From positions 1,364,001 through 1,428,000 of the forward strand of contig NC_016620.1 of NCBI RefSeq assembly GCF_000210915.2: a stretch of 64,000 nt of DNA. The letters are read 5' to 3'. Origin of the DNA: Halobacteriovorax marinus SJ. Its GTDB lineage: Bacteria > Bdellovibrionota > Bacteriovoracia > Bacteriovoracales > Bacteriovoracaceae. This document shows positions 18,067-27,060 of the stretch, in pieces (within the stretch, counting starts at the first letter, position 1; each line of letters opens with the position of its first letter). The notes beneath the pieces were generated by a model. The model was given only the letters and a program-made list of their open reading frames with translations, made no database searches and was not told the origin of the DNA. A program made the translations under genes and the position numbers.

Positions 18067-18414
18067 CTTTTCAAGATGCTTATTAAGTGGGCTATACTCA
18101 CTCATTTGAAACTCTACTAGATCTTTCTTGATTTGTTTTCTTTGAATATCTTGCTTTTTAAGTATGTGAGAAGTTTGATTAAAATTTTTATAGTTATTAA
18201 TTTTTGTACCAAAGAATTTAGATAGCTTTTCAAGTCGATGAGCTTCATCTTCCAAGAAATTATAGAGTAGGTAGGAGTCGTTCAGTTTTTCGGCTTCTCT
18301 TTGTTTCTTCTCAACTTCGAGCTTCTCATGTTCATCAATGACTAAGTCCATGATTTCTTCAAAGCCTTTTATTTCATCTAATTTCTCTTTTGATATTAGC
18401 TTTTTCTTAACCAT
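18046..18414 (-). CDS. small coiled-coil hypothetical protein
   Basis: 122-aa, highly charged (Lys/Glu-rich), predicted helical throughout, without signal peptide or membrane segment. It begins one base inside the stop of the upstream 165-aa gene (TAATG-type overlap), so the two are likely cotranslated. Its last 21 bp overlap the 3' end of the subtilase on the other strand. I recognise no family. Confidence 0.65.
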   Translation of the reverse strand: MVKKKLISKEKLDEIKGFEEIMDLVIDEHEKLEVEKKQREAEKLNDSYLLYNFLEDEAHRLEKLSKFFGTKINNYKNFNQTSHILKKQDIQRKQIKKDLVEFQMSEYSPLNKHLEKLFNALF

Positions 18415-18911
18415 TAATCCCTCTGCTTCTCTTGTAAGGCGAAGGCCACTTCTTCATAGAAGTTGAGCTCTTTAGTTTGCTTGTAGAGATTTCTCTGATC
18501 ATTGGCCGAGTCTCTAATGACTTTTTGGTTATCGTAGAGAGGCATATTGAGTACTTTCTCACAAAGAACTCCAACTTTGCTAAGTAAAAGTAGCTCTTTA
18601 TTCTTTAATCGCTTTGACTTCTTAAAGTAATGTGATGGTAATTCATCTACTGAGCTAAATACACTTATAGTTGTTCCTCTAACAGGAGTTTCACTTACAA
18701 TATAGAATGGGTATGGGAAGAGTGGATTCTTATGTAAGTCTTTTAGTGCTTGTTCGATATTTGTAATCGCACTTTCTTTTTCTTCATCTGTAATATTGTA
18801 AAGACTTGTGTACATGGGAAGAGAGCCTATTCTAGACTCTTTAAATTTCTCTTTTAAATATTCTAGAGAGAAATTATCAAGTACGAGTTCTTCATAAATT
18901 GGAATACGCAT
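18414..18911 (-). CDS. hypothetical protein, partner of the coiled-coil gene
   Basis: 165-aa soluble protein starting MRIPIYEELVLDNFSLEYL. No signal peptide, no familiar domain. It has a central segment FPYPFYIVSETPVRGTTISV that could be a beta hairpin and a helical, basic C-terminus. It is the first gene of a two-gene minus-strand unit, divergent from the TTG-started gene at 19020. Function unknown. Confidence 0.68.
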   Translation of the reverse strand: MRIPIYEELVLDNFSLEYLKEKFKESRIGSLPMYTSLYNITDEEKESAITNIEQALKDLHKNPLFPYPFYIVSETPVRGTTISVFSSVDELPSHYFKKSKRLKNKELLLLSKVGVLCEKVLNMPLYDNQKVIRDSANDQRNLYKQTKELNFYEEVAFALQEKQRD

Positions 18912-19019
18912 AAAAACCTCAACTTATTATAGCATTTTTTTAAAGGGGAAACATAGTCGTCACTTGTTGCCCAAATTTTAAAGAGTTAGAATAGAATAAA
19001 AGTATCTAAGAGGTAGAGA

Positions 19020-19706
19020 TTGGATTTTCATTTTGCAAATTTACCAGATGACTTTACTCATCTTTTAAAGGTGAATATGCAAAGTTCTGGTAAGCATTTT
19101 TCTGATTTACAAAGTTATATTGTAGAGCGCAAGGGTCTCTATCTTCTCTTTAGACAAATTTTCAAAGATATTGATAATAGTGGCAACGTTGAAAAGGTTC
19201 TAAAGTCCGCAGGCTGGCACGGCATTAGAGATCGTCTATGCTGTCTGTATATAGAGAATTTAATAAATGGTGAATATCCCAGCTCTGTTCAAACTGGAAA
19301 TTGCTACGGAATTCTTGGCTTTGAAGATATTTTAAAACCATACTCTATTGGGGGGTACTCTAGGGCCTTCTTACTGGGCTTTTACTTGAAAATGTCTTCT
19401 ATTGAGCAAAATCTCTTAGGCAAGTCTACAGGAGCCATTAATTTTAATATTCATGAGGTGGTAGAGATTCTCTCTATATCCAGTGCTAGGACTGTTAAGA
19501 TTGATTTACTTGTTATTTTAATTAAGCACTTAATTGACTTTTTTGGAAAGGATCAACTCAAAGAACATATAGGGCAAGGGTTAAAATACAAAGACCTTTA
19601 TGAGCGTTTGAATCTCGAACAAAAGAGTCTAATGGTAAATAACTTTCTATCTTATGGAAGTTCAATAAACGAAAAAGAAATATTTATTATGGAGCATATA
19701 GGTTAG
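19020..19706 (+). CDS. hypothetical protein upstream of CpaF-type ATPase (TTG start)
   Basis: 228-aa soluble protein, mostly helical, with no recognised domain. No ATG fits the start; TTG at 19020 is preceded by AGAGG with 6-bp spacing and begins the conserved-looking stretch DFHFANLPDDFTHLLK. It ends 2 bp before the CpaF-type ATPase gene, so the two form an operon and it may be a partner or regulator of the ATPase. Two Cys (DRLCCLY) near residue 73 are notable. Confidence 0.75.
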   Translation: MDFHFANLPDDFTHLLKVNMQSSGKHFSDLQSYIVERKGLYLLFRQIFKDIDNSGNVEKVLKSAGWHGIRDRLCCLYIENLINGEYPSSVQTGNCYGILGFEDILKPYSIGGYSRAFLLGFYLKMSSIEQNLLGKSTGAINFNIHEVVEILSISSARTVKIDLLVILIKHLIDFFGKDQLKEHIGQGLKYKDLYERLNLEQKSLMVNNFLSYGSSINEKEIFIMEHIG

Positions 19707-19708
19707 CG

Positions 19709-20740
19709 ATGAGTAGTGAAAATTCAGTTTGGAAATTAATTAACGACCTCAACACGAAGAAAGGTATTACTGAAATAGTTATTAATGGACCAAAGTCTGT
19801 TTTTGTAGAAAGAGGCGGTCAATTTATACAATTAAATATTTCACTTACAAAACAAGATATCTATAAATTCATTGAAGAGGTCGCTGACTATAATAAGAAA
19901 GTGTGTAATCAAGAGAAACCAATTTTAGATGGTAATCTTCCAGATGGTTCGAGAATAAATATTATTATTGAACCCTTTGTAAGTGGCTTTCCTTCAATTT
20001 CGATTCGTAAATATATTAGAACAATAGTTGATTTTGATAGCTCTCCAGGAATCTTTAGCATTCCTCCTAATTGGGTAGAGTTTTTAAAGGCCGCTGTCTC
20101 GGCCCGAATGAATATTATTATCTCTGGTGGTACGGGAGTTGGTAAAACAACTTTCATGAATTTACTTCTAAAGGAAGTTAGTCCTGCTGAGAGAGTGATC
20201 ACAATAGAGGATACTTTAGAGCTTAATCTCACTAACCCAAACCTTGTTCGCTTAGAGGCGGGGAGTAAAGTGGAGGCCAGTGATATTTCGGTACGTGATC
20301 TTGTTAAGAATACTCTTAGAATGAGACCTGATAGAATTATTCTTGGTGAGATTAGAGGGGGAGAGCTCTTTGATTTATTACAGGCCATGAATACTGGTCA
20401 CGATGGAAGTATGACATCTCTCCATGCTAATTCAGCAGCAGAATGTATTAATCGTATGGAGACACTATTTTTAATGGCGGGATATGATGTTCCCTACCAT
20501 GTTGTAAGAAGACAGATGAGTACTGCGGTAGATTTTATCTTTCAACTTTCTAGAGATAGAGAGGGTAACAGAGTGTTAAAAACCATTCAGGAAATTACTG
20601 GAATGGAAGGAAGTAATATTCTCTCGCAAACAATCGCTACTCACGAAGATGGAAAGCTCGTAGCTACAGGCATCACTCCAAAGAATATGGAAAAGCTCCA
20701 CCATATGGGAGCTCTTCCTCTAGACTTTATCAATAAGTAA
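19709..20740 (+). CDS. CpaF/VirB11-family secretion ATPase
   Basis: 343-aa hexameric-type traffic ATPase. It has an N-terminal domain with ITEIVINGP, Walker A GGTGVGKTT (140-148), an Asp box TIEDTLEL, Walker B region RMRPDRIILGEIRGGE and His box MTSLHANS. Family members power Tad pili, type IV secretion or related machines at the inner membrane. No other Tad, pilin or secretion gene lies in the window, so its machine is unknown. It ends 1 bp from the convergent Nif3-like gene. Confidence 0.92.
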   Translation: MSSENSVWKLINDLNTKKGITEIVINGPKSVFVERGGQFIQLNISLTKQDIYKFIEEVADYNKKVCNQEKPILDGNLPDGSRINIIIEPFVSGFPSISIRKYIRTIVDFDSSPGIFSIPPNWVEFLKAAVSARMNIIISGGTGVGKTTFMNLLLKEVSPAERVITIEDTLELNLTNPNLVRLEAGSKVEASDISVRDLVKNTLRMRPDRIILGEIRGGELFDLLQAMNTGHDGSMTSLHANSAAECINRMETLFLMAGYDVPYHVVRRQMSTAVDFIFQLSRDREGNRVLKTIQEITGMEGSNILSQTIATHEDGKLVATGITPKNMEKLHHMGALPLDFINK

Positions 20741-20741
20741 A

Positions 20742-21512
20742 TTAGGCGGGATTTTGGCTCTCAATGAAGAAGCACTCTAGGCCAAATTCTCGCTCGACTT
20801 CTTTCATAAGAAGCTGAACTCCGAATTGTTCTGTGGCGTTGTGACCTCCTGCAAACATTGTTACACCGCCTTCAGCGCTTTCATGCCAGTCGTGTTCACT
20901 CATCTCTCCTGTAAGGTAAGCATCTAAACCTAGGCGCATGGCACCTGCCCACTCACTATTTGCCCCGCCAGTAATGATGGCCAGAGTTCTTATCTCTTCC
21001 TGTTCCTGTGGGATAGAGAAGATGACTTTATGATTGAGAATGCTTTCTAACTCTTTAGCTAGTTCCTCTCTCTTATATTTCTTTGGGAGTTTTCCCCTAA
21101 GTCCTGTAGGTGAGCCTTTATAGTCTCCAAATGGTGTTACGTCTGTCATCTTTAGAAGTTTTGCAATTCCAGCAGCGTTACCAACTTCAAGATGGGCATC
21201 GAGAGGAAGGTGATAACCAAAGAGGTTAATCTCATTTCTTACGAGAGGGAAAACTCTCTTTGCAAATGGTCCCTTTAGGGCACGTGTGCCGTGAAATTTC
21301 CAAAAAAGTCCGTGGTGAACTATCAATGCATTGGCTCCATTTTTTGCGGCTTCATTAATTGAGTGTCTCGTTGCCGAAACAGCGAAGGCCACTTTAGAGA
21401 CTTCATCCACACCTTCGACTTGTAAACCGTTTGGTCCATAGTCTTGGTACTCATAAATATTAAGGAGGTTATTTAGAAATTTTTCGAGATCTTTTCTTTT
21501 TACAACTGACAT
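20742..21512 (-). CDS. Nif3-like dinuclear metal centre protein (YbgI/NIF3 family)
   Basis: 256-aa protein of the NIF3/YbgI family, which forms a hexameric ring with a two-metal site. Metal-ligand motifs are visible: NALIVHHGLFW (about 61-71), GYHLPLDAHLEVGNA (about 98-112), the C-terminal GGHNATEQFGVQLL and the glycine-rich ITGGANSEW. Biochemical role in the family is still debated (possible GTP cyclohydrolase-like or metal-chaperone activities). Length matches bacterial members without the inserted CutA1-like domain. Confidence 0.93.
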   Translation of the reverse strand: MSVVKRKDLEKFLNNLLNIYEYQDYGPNGLQVEGVDEVSKVAFAVSATRHSINEAAKNGANALIVHHGLFWKFHGTRALKGPFAKRVFPLVRNEINLFGYHLPLDAHLEVGNAAGIAKLLKMTDVTPFGDYKGSPTGLRGKLPKKYKREELAKELESILNHKVIFSIPQEQEEIRTLAIITGGANSEWAGAMRLGLDAYLTGEMSEHDWHESAEGGVTMFAGGHNATEQFGVQLLMKEVEREFGLECFFIESQNPA

Positions 21513-21553
21513 AATTGGCCTTTTTAAAGTTCATTATGTCAGTCATTATAGCA

Positions 21554-22837
21554 TTAATTTACTGGAGAGTCGTCAGTTTCTGAATTTTCAACTTCTTCAC
21601 TGATATCCCAATTCACTTTAAACTCTTCTTTGTTTGAGCTTGTGTGAATTGACTTCTTCAGTCTTTCAACCGTTGCATGAAGTTCTTCGTGATATGGTGC
21701 TAGTGTCAACGCTTTAGAAAATTCCTCTAAGGCCTTAGGAAGATTCTTTACCGTCATATAGGCGCGTCCAGCATTGATATAAGGATATTCTCTATTTTGG
21801 TAGTTAATAGATTTCTTGGCCATTTCAAACCACTTCAAACTTTCTTCTACCTGTCCTTCACTTAATAAATAAGTTCCAAGGTCATTATATGGAGGCCCAT
21901 AGTCAGCATCAGTTTGAATGGCCTTAAGACAGAAAGTCTTGGCCTTATCTAGGCGACCATCTAGAGAGTGAACCCAACCGATAAGAGTAAGAACTTCTGC
22001 TGTCTCTTTATAGTTTAAGGCCCTTGTAAATTTCTCAAGTGCTTCAGCGAAATTCTTTTCAAAAACTGCCTCATGACCTTCATGTAGGAGCTTGTCGTAC
22101 TTCTTATCTCTTTGCCACTCTAAACTTCCAATTGAACCAAGTCCGGCTCCTTGAAAGCGAATGATATTTTCTTTATCTAATTTAAAGAGAGGAATAATTT
22201 TATCTTCTTCTCCCTCATCGTCATGATCACTATCTTCATCGATATCATCATAGTCATCTTCAAGACTTAATTCATCATCCTGAGCACCACCGTCAATAAT
22301 GGAGAATCCACTTTGGTGCAGGCGAGGAGTAGAGTCGACAAGTTCTTCACTCTCTTCTTTAAGAGTGTTGTTCATCTCATCTTCCATATCCATTAAGTAT
22401 TTTGGAGAAGTCACTACCGCCTCAATGAGGTTTACTCTTGGAAGCTGAATACTAATATCTGTAAAGTCTGAAAGTAGGTGATGCCACTCATGAGCATATT
22501 CATAAAGGAGGTTAATGAAGTTAACCGTTGTATCAAGAGTTTTTTCGCTATTTAATTCTAGACGAATCATTCTCTCTAGAAGATCAGTAGTATCTTTACA
22601 CTTATACTTTAATTCTCTTAATGTAATATTTCTGACGTTCTCATTGATGAAGTCTTTAGAGAAAACATGTACCTCTAAAAGCTCAACGATATCGAAATTC
22701 ATTTTCTGAGTTAGTTCTTTAGACTCTGGGAGCTGAGCAATTTTTGAAAGATCGGAGATCGCGTGGATGAGCCTCTCGTAATATGACCAGGCACAATGCA
22801 ATTCACTAGTTAATAAATTTCTAATATTTTCTTCCAT
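21554..22837 (-). CDS. tetratricopeptide repeat protein
   Basis: About 427-aa cytoplasmic protein. The N-terminal ~150 residues are helical, a long acidic linker follows (DDYDDIDEDSDHDDEGEEDK), and the C-terminal part has three or four TPR units (LTLIGWVHSLDGRLDKAKTF, PPYNDLGTYLLSEGQVEESL, YPYINAGRAYMTVKNLPKAL). It probably serves as a binding scaffold. The ATG at 22837 is given; a TTG 10 codons upstream (22867) has a better-spaced AAAGGA and is a real alternative, giving 437 aa. Confidence 0.85.
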   Translation of the reverse strand: MEENIRNLLTSELHCAWSYYERLIHAISDLSKIAQLPESKELTQKMNFDIVELLEVHVFSKDFINENVRNITLRELKYKCKDTTDLLERMIRLELNSEKTLDTTVNFINLLYEYAHEWHHLLSDFTDISIQLPRVNLIEAVVTSPKYLMDMEDEMNNTLKEESEELVDSTPRLHQSGFSIIDGGAQDDELSLEDDYDDIDEDSDHDDEGEEDKIIPLFKLDKENIIRFQGAGLGSIGSLEWQRDKKYDKLLHEGHEAVFEKNFAEALEKFTRALNYKETAEVLTLIGWVHSLDGRLDKAKTFCLKAIQTDADYGPPYNDLGTYLLSEGQVEESLKWFEMAKKSINYQNREYPYINAGRAYMTVKNLPKALEEFSKALTLAPYHEELHATVERLKKSIHTSSNKEEFKVNWDISEEVENSETDDSPVN

Positions 22838-22930
22838 CAAAATGAGCGTTCCTTTATTCTCTTTCAAGTGTCATTCCTTTGACCAATCTATACGTTAAGA
22901 GTTGACATTGGCAACCCAAGTCATCAATGT

Positions 22931-23065
22931 TTAGCTAAATTTAATAAGCCAGTCGCCCATTGTAAGTGCCCAATATGTGAATAATTTCAATGAAATTACT
23001 CCCAGCGGCAGTTTCCAATTCATTGTTTTTGCTTTTGCTCTAATTCTGTAGTTCTTCTGTCTCAT
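22931..23065 (-). CDS. small basic protein of 44 aa with one hydrophobic segment
   Basis: Small ORF in an otherwise empty 370-bp gap. It has an excellent ribosome site (AAAGGAG, 6 bp before the ATG), a strongly basic N-terminus (MRQKNYRIRAKAKTMNWK) and a hydrophobic stretch (LPLGVISLKLFTYWALTM) that could cross or dock on a membrane. Unknown function. Coding status rests on the ribosome site and composition only. The remainder of the gap, apart from the terminator at 23170, shows nothing clear. Confidence 0.5.
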   Translation of the reverse strand: MRQKNYRIRAKAKTMNWKLPLGVISLKLFTYWALTMGDWLIKFS

Positions 23066-23169
23066 TGTTTTACTCCTTTAAACAATGGGTCTTAGAAGAA
23101 TATTATACAAAAGGTATGCCAAGAGGCTGAGGGGTAAGTAGTTGTATTCACTATGCCTATTTGGCACCA

Positions 23170-23199
23170 TGAAAAAAAGAAGGGCCCAAATAGGACCCT
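23170..23199 (-). terminator. intrinsic terminator of the 313-aa gene
   Basis: On the minus strand: AGGGTCC-TATTT-GGGCCCT, a 7-bp stem with one G-U pair, followed by TCTTTTTTT. It lies just after the stop of the 313-aa secreted-protein gene. Confidence 0.85.
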
Positions 23200-23207
23200 A
23201 AAATGAT

Positions 23208-24149
23208 TTAATCTTGATGTGATTTTAAGGCCTGGTGACCTTCGTAATTTATAATTTGAATTGGGAGATCCTTATACTTTTCTCCAGCCTCGTTCAAGGC
23301 TTCTGAGTCAATTGGGCACCCAATTGCAAAGCCTCTCTCTTCATCGTATTGGGCCATACGCTCTTTTACTTTTTCCACCATGCTCTCAGTTCTAAACCAT
23401 GAGCAGTTGATTCCTTCATCCCATGCACTATCAATATAGTCACTGAAGTCGATATCTCTTACTTTATGCCACTTCTCTTTTTCACAGACAATATATGGCT
23501 CTACCTCTTCTTGAGTGAGAACATCTGGGTTTTTCCCAAGCATTGTATTCCAAAATCGCATTCCATTGAAATTTGCGACCATGTCAGCGTAGCTCATCAC
23601 ACCTGTCATTGTGGCGCCAAGAATTCCCGTCTCGGCCCTGTAGCCAATATCCATCGCGTCTTCAAGACTTCCATTTTTAAGGTAGTATTTCTTAAAGTAA
23701 TTATAGCCAGAGCCCATGAAGTGCTCGAACTTATCTGTTCCTATATGTACTCCTGCAACTTTCATTATCTGTCCTGCTGGGTCACTAATTTTTGCAAAAA
23801 GCCCAGGGACAATGGCCTGAAACCATTTAAATTCTTGGTAAATAGAGTCACTTGTTCTTGTCGTAACTTTATCTAATTCATCAGTTTTCACAACCCACTT
23901 AGAGAATTCTGAAGTGTATTGATTTCTAAACTTCTTTCTAAGGGCCTTATATAATTTCTTTTCAGAGCACGAATGATTCTTCTTATTTAGCTTAGCTAAA
24001 GCGTCTTTCATCATGAGGTTGGCCTTGGCATTGATTGGTGCAAGAGAGTCCTCAAGTGACTTCGTTCTATTGTTAAACGGATCAATTTCTGATGAGTAGG
24101 CATTAGATAGTGTTGCCAAGGCAACGAGTAAAACGACACTTTTCTTCAT
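23208..24149 (-). CDS. secreted protein with DKFEHF motif, unknown function
   Basis: 313-aa protein with signal peptide (KSVVLLVALATLSNAYS). The central segment HIGTDKFEHFMGSGYNYFKK followed by a Gly/Ala-rich stretch (GILGATMTGVMSYADM) resembles the D-K-x2-H-F pattern of YfiM/DUF2279-type envelope proteins, but overall similarity is uncertain. It contains five cysteines, so disulfides are possible after export. The start is preceded by a hairpin that contains its AGGA ribosome site (24156-24196). It has its own terminator, so it is likely a single-gene unit. Confidence 0.78.
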   Translation of the reverse strand: MKKSVVLLVALATLSNAYSSEIDPFNNRTKSLEDSLAPINAKANLMMKDALAKLNKKNHSCSEKKLYKALRKKFRNQYTSEFSKWVVKTDELDKVTTRTSDSIYQEFKWFQAIVPGLFAKISDPAGQIMKVAGVHIGTDKFEHFMGSGYNYFKKYYLKNGSLEDAMDIGYRAETGILGATMTGVMSYADMVANFNGMRFWNTMLGKNPDVLTQEEVEPYIVCEKEKWHKVRDIDFSDYIDSAWDEGINCSWFRTESMVEKVKERMAQYDEERGFAIGCPIDSEALNEAGEKYKDLPIQIINYEGHQALKSHQD

Positions 24150-24155
24150 GGTTTA

Positions 24156-24196
24156 TAATCCTGTGATAATTTTCTTTTATTTATATCACAGGATTA
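24156..24196 (-). promoter_or_regulatory. 13-bp perfect inverted repeat covering the ribosome site of the 313-aa gene
   Basis: Arms TAATCCTGTGATA (24156-24168) and TATCACAGGATTA (24184-24196) with a 15-nt A/T loop. In the mRNA of the minus-strand gene, the 3' arm contains AGGA, the only Shine-Dalgarno sequence, 9 nt before the ATG. Folding would hide it. The dyad could equally be a protein operator at DNA level; the TGTGA/TCACA core also recalls a Crp-type half site. Confidence 0.75.
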
Positions 24197-24239
24197 ATGT
24201 TGCATTGCGTTCTGTGTATTAATTACAATGGGTGTAGGA

Positions 24240-26333
24240 TTATTTCTTAGTGTACTCCTGAAGGCGATTATCCTTATTAACGGCAGAGTATCTCTTTGAA
24301 ATCATTTGGAAAATTGAGCCATTCTTAGACCCTACATCCGAAGCTACTCCTCTGAAGTTAAGAACACCATTCTTATTGCCATTCTTCTTTCCAAAGAGCT
24401 TAGAGAATGGATTTTCGGCCTTTGACTTACTGGCCACTCTTCTCTTTGATCCCGAGCTAAAGCTAAGCCCACCACCTGAAGAGTATTTTAACTTCTTTGA
24501 AGAACCAACATATGGCTTATTGGCTCCCTGTCCACCTGTTCTAGCAGATCCATTGGCCGGAGCTGAAGCTCCACCTGAGGCTCCGCCGCCACCGCCACCT
24601 CCGCCGGCACCGATTCCATTAGAACCTGTTGCCGCAACAGAAGCTGCCGCCACTGGGTCGTCGGCCAATCCGCTTCCTTTTCCAACTGGATCAATTGGGG
24701 CTCCAATTCCACCAACACTACTTCCTCTATCTGTGCTGTCGCCAGCACCATCGGTATTTCTCACGGCTGTATCGTCTGTTGGAAGAGTTGAGTCAGAAGT
24801 CGCAAATTGCATACCACTAACGCTTATCCCATCGTTATGATAACCAACACCTCTTTCATATTGAGCGCTAACACAATTTTCTGAATTAGGGTTTACCTGA
24901 CATTCAGTTACTGCGACATCTTCGCCAGTATAGGCGAGAGATTCTGGCTCGTGATCTTCAACTAATTTAATAGCATCACCAACTCTTCCGGCCTGCTTAT
25001 CTAAAATCTCAGCAGTCCCTAGCATTGTCGCAATATTCATACCGGCATCAATAAGTGCTTGTTGAATAACTCCCTTCGCTTCTGAGTTTTGAATGAGGGC
25101 GTGGGATGCAGTTTGTGTATTTCCAACGTGCGTTCTACATGCTCCATCTATATTTCCTTTAATTAAATTACTTATGTCGTTACTTTCATCCGAAAGAAGA
25201 GCAAGCTTTTTAGACCATTGGCCATAGTAATCGCTAAAACTATTTAGTTGGTTCTCTATTTGGAGTCTCTCTATTTTAGCATTACACTCTTTTGTAAGTT
25301 CTTCGAGCTCTGGAATTTTCTCCATTGCTGCCCAAAGAGCACCAACAGCAGCAGTTTCTGTCGCTGCTCTTGTTCTAGCCATCTCTGCTTTAGTTTGAAT
25401 ATCTTCTTTTTGAGCTTTAAGACCAGCGGTAGCATCTGTCTGAGCATTCTTGGCCATATCAGTTTGGATATCCATAGACTTATCCATGTATTGGAAGCCT
25501 TGTGCAGTCTCTACGGCCTTTCTTCCAATGAAGACAGCATCGTAGAAAGTAGTAGCTTCTTTACAAGCTTTATAATCTTGAGTTTCGTAGCCATAGCTTG
25601 AACATTTTAATTTTCCATCAAATGACTTGGCAGACTGAGTTTTATTATAATCACTATAGTCCATTCCTCTTGCTTGCACACCATTAGAGACAACAGAGTA
25701 GAGGGCTGAGCATCTTGCGACCTCACTTACAATGTCTGCCATTTTTGTTCTAAGCCTTGCTCTTGCTGTCATAACTTGCTTAAGAAGAGGTTCAAGCTCT
25801 TCTTCATTCATTTTAGGAATTTGAGCAATGCTCGATCCTTCCTTTAGGACATGGCATGAAGTATTGGAACTCTCTCTTTGAGGACACTGATTTTGATCTA
25901 CTAAATTAAGGTCTAGGTCACTTTCTTTAAGGAGATAATATTCAGCTCTTGCAGCACCTGGCACTACTACAGTGACGTAACCAGGTTGTATTGATCCACT
26001 ATTAAAGTCTATAAGTGTATCTAGACTTTGATCTTTAATTAAGTTTTTCAAACTAGGGGCATTGTCTTTTACGATATTATTAAAATCAATGGCAGCTTCT
26101 TTCGCAGATCTAAGTGCATACTCATTAAAGTCAGGAGCACTCGCTTTCCAGCCTCCACTCATTTCCTGACAAGTGGTAATCTCCGGACCATAGAGCTCTC
26201 CCTTAACAGCTGCTGGGGCATCATCTACCTGAGGAAGAGGCAGAATATCTGCATGTACCTGAGATTGGCATAAGGCAGATACTAGAAGAGAAGCCATGAT
26301 TAATTTTAAATGTTTCGATTTTGATTTTTTCAT
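24240..26333 (-). CDS. large secreted protein with glycine-rich C-terminal region
   Basis: 697-aa protein with signal peptide (LKLIMASLLVSALCQSQVHA). Residues ~70-430 are largely helical with Ala/Gln-rich coiled-coil character (NAQTDATAGLKAQKEDIQTK) and eight or more cysteines. Residues ~530-590 are Gly/Ser/Ala-rich, including GIGAGGGGGGGGASGG. The basic C-terminus ends SIFQMISKRYSAVNKDN, a short tail I suspect is a recurrent element of secreted proteins in this lineage (weak). Role unknown; surface or periplasmic location likely. It is separated from the 313-aa gene by 90 bp containing that gene's leader hairpin. Confidence 0.8.
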   Translation of the reverse strand: MKKSKSKHLKLIMASLLVSALCQSQVHADILPLPQVDDAPAAVKGELYGPEITTCQEMSGGWKASAPDFNEYALRSAKEAAIDFNNIVKDNAPSLKNLIKDQSLDTLIDFNSGSIQPGYVTVVVPGAARAEYYLLKESDLDLNLVDQNQCPQRESSNTSCHVLKEGSSIAQIPKMNEEELEPLLKQVMTARARLRTKMADIVSEVARCSALYSVVSNGVQARGMDYSDYNKTQSAKSFDGKLKCSSYGYETQDYKACKEATTFYDAVFIGRKAVETAQGFQYMDKSMDIQTDMAKNAQTDATAGLKAQKEDIQTKAEMARTRAATETAAVGALWAAMEKIPELEELTKECNAKIERLQIENQLNSFSDYYGQWSKKLALLSDESNDISNLIKGNIDGACRTHVGNTQTASHALIQNSEAKGVIQQALIDAGMNIATMLGTAEILDKQAGRVGDAIKLVEDHEPESLAYTGEDVAVTECQVNPNSENCVSAQYERGVGYHNDGISVSGMQFATSDSTLPTDDTAVRNTDGAGDSTDRGSSVGGIGAPIDPVGKGSGLADDPVAAASVAATGSNGIGAGGGGGGGGASGGASAPANGSARTGGQGANKPYVGSSKKLKYSSGGGLSFSSGSKRRVASKSKAENPFSKLFGKKNGNKNGVLNFRGVASDVGSKNGSIFQMISKRYSAVNKDNRLQEYTKK

Positions 26334-26509
26334 AAGTTTTAACCAGTTAAGTTTATACTCTATGTATATTATACGAAACTTGTCGGTTATTTCTGAGGAT
26401 ATCTTGAGTGGAAATGGGTGTTAAGGGGGAATTTATTAGACAAATACCTGAAATAATTTACAAAACTTCTAAATTAGATCAAGATGAAATTCATAATGAA
26501 TCAATAGCG

Positions 26510-26531
26510 AATGGCATAGAAAGTTGCCATT
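26510..26531 (+). promoter_or_regulatory. short hairpin in the leader of the thioesterase gene
   Basis: AATGGCA (26510-26516) and TGCCATT (26525-26531) pair perfectly across an 8-nt loop, 23 bp before the start codon. It does not include the AAGGA ribosome site. The rest of the 221-bp intergenic region contains, on the minus strand, a TATAAT at about 26368-26373 that probably serves the 697-aa gene. Confidence 0.4.
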
Positions 26532-26554
26532 ATTGAAGAACAAGGACTAAATCG

Positions 26555-26962
26555 ATGATTTCTTTTGAGTACCCATTAACAATCTTAGAAAAGCACCTGG
26601 ATACTTTTGGACACGTAAATAATGCGGTCTATCTCTCTCTATATGAAGAGGCGAGATGGGACTTTATTACTAAAGGTGGCTTTGGTCTTAGAGAGATTCA
26701 AGAGAAGAAGGTTGGCCCTGTTGTTTTGGAACTCAATATTAAATTTTCTGCAGAGTTAAAAAATCGTGAGGATATAGTGATTCATTCTAAAGTTTTAGGA
26801 ATGAAGAACTCTCTAGTAATGGAGATGGAACAGTCCATGATTAAGAGTGATGGGACAGTGGCCTCTACGATGATTATTGCTTTTGGACTCTTTGATTTAA
26901 ATAGAAGAAAACTTATCCCACCAACTGATGATTGGAAAAAGGCCATTGGAGATGAGAGTTAA
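26555..26962 (+). CDS. acyl-CoA thioesterase, YbgC/4HBT hotdog fold
   Basis: 135-aa single hotdog domain. The active-site signature LDTFGHVNNAVYLSLYEEAR (about 15-34) matches the 4-hydroxybenzoyl-CoA thioesterase-like family, with Asp16 as the likely catalytic residue. It hydrolyses acyl-CoA thioesters; the natural substrate cannot be read from sequence. Ribosome site AAGGA lies 9 bp before the ATG. It stands alone. Confidence 0.9.
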   Translation: MISFEYPLTILEKHLDTFGHVNNAVYLSLYEEARWDFITKGGFGLREIQEKKVGPVVLELNIKFSAELKNREDIVIHSKVLGMKNSLVMEMEQSMIKSDGTVASTMIIAFGLFDLNRRKLIPPTDDWKKAIGDES

Positions 26963-27060
26963 GAAAATTAACTTTAGTTAAATAAATTTTAATTTACTTA
27001 ACCACAACTTCACTTGAGAAAAAGAGGTCAAAACCGTTAAATAATGTAAAGGAATACATT

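Noticed and set aside
24376-24840. 154-aa proline-rich ORF on the plus strand
   Set aside because: It is the antisense of the Gly/Ala/Ser-rich part of the 697-aa secreted protein; its Pro-rich content is a direct result of that composition and it has no ribosome site.
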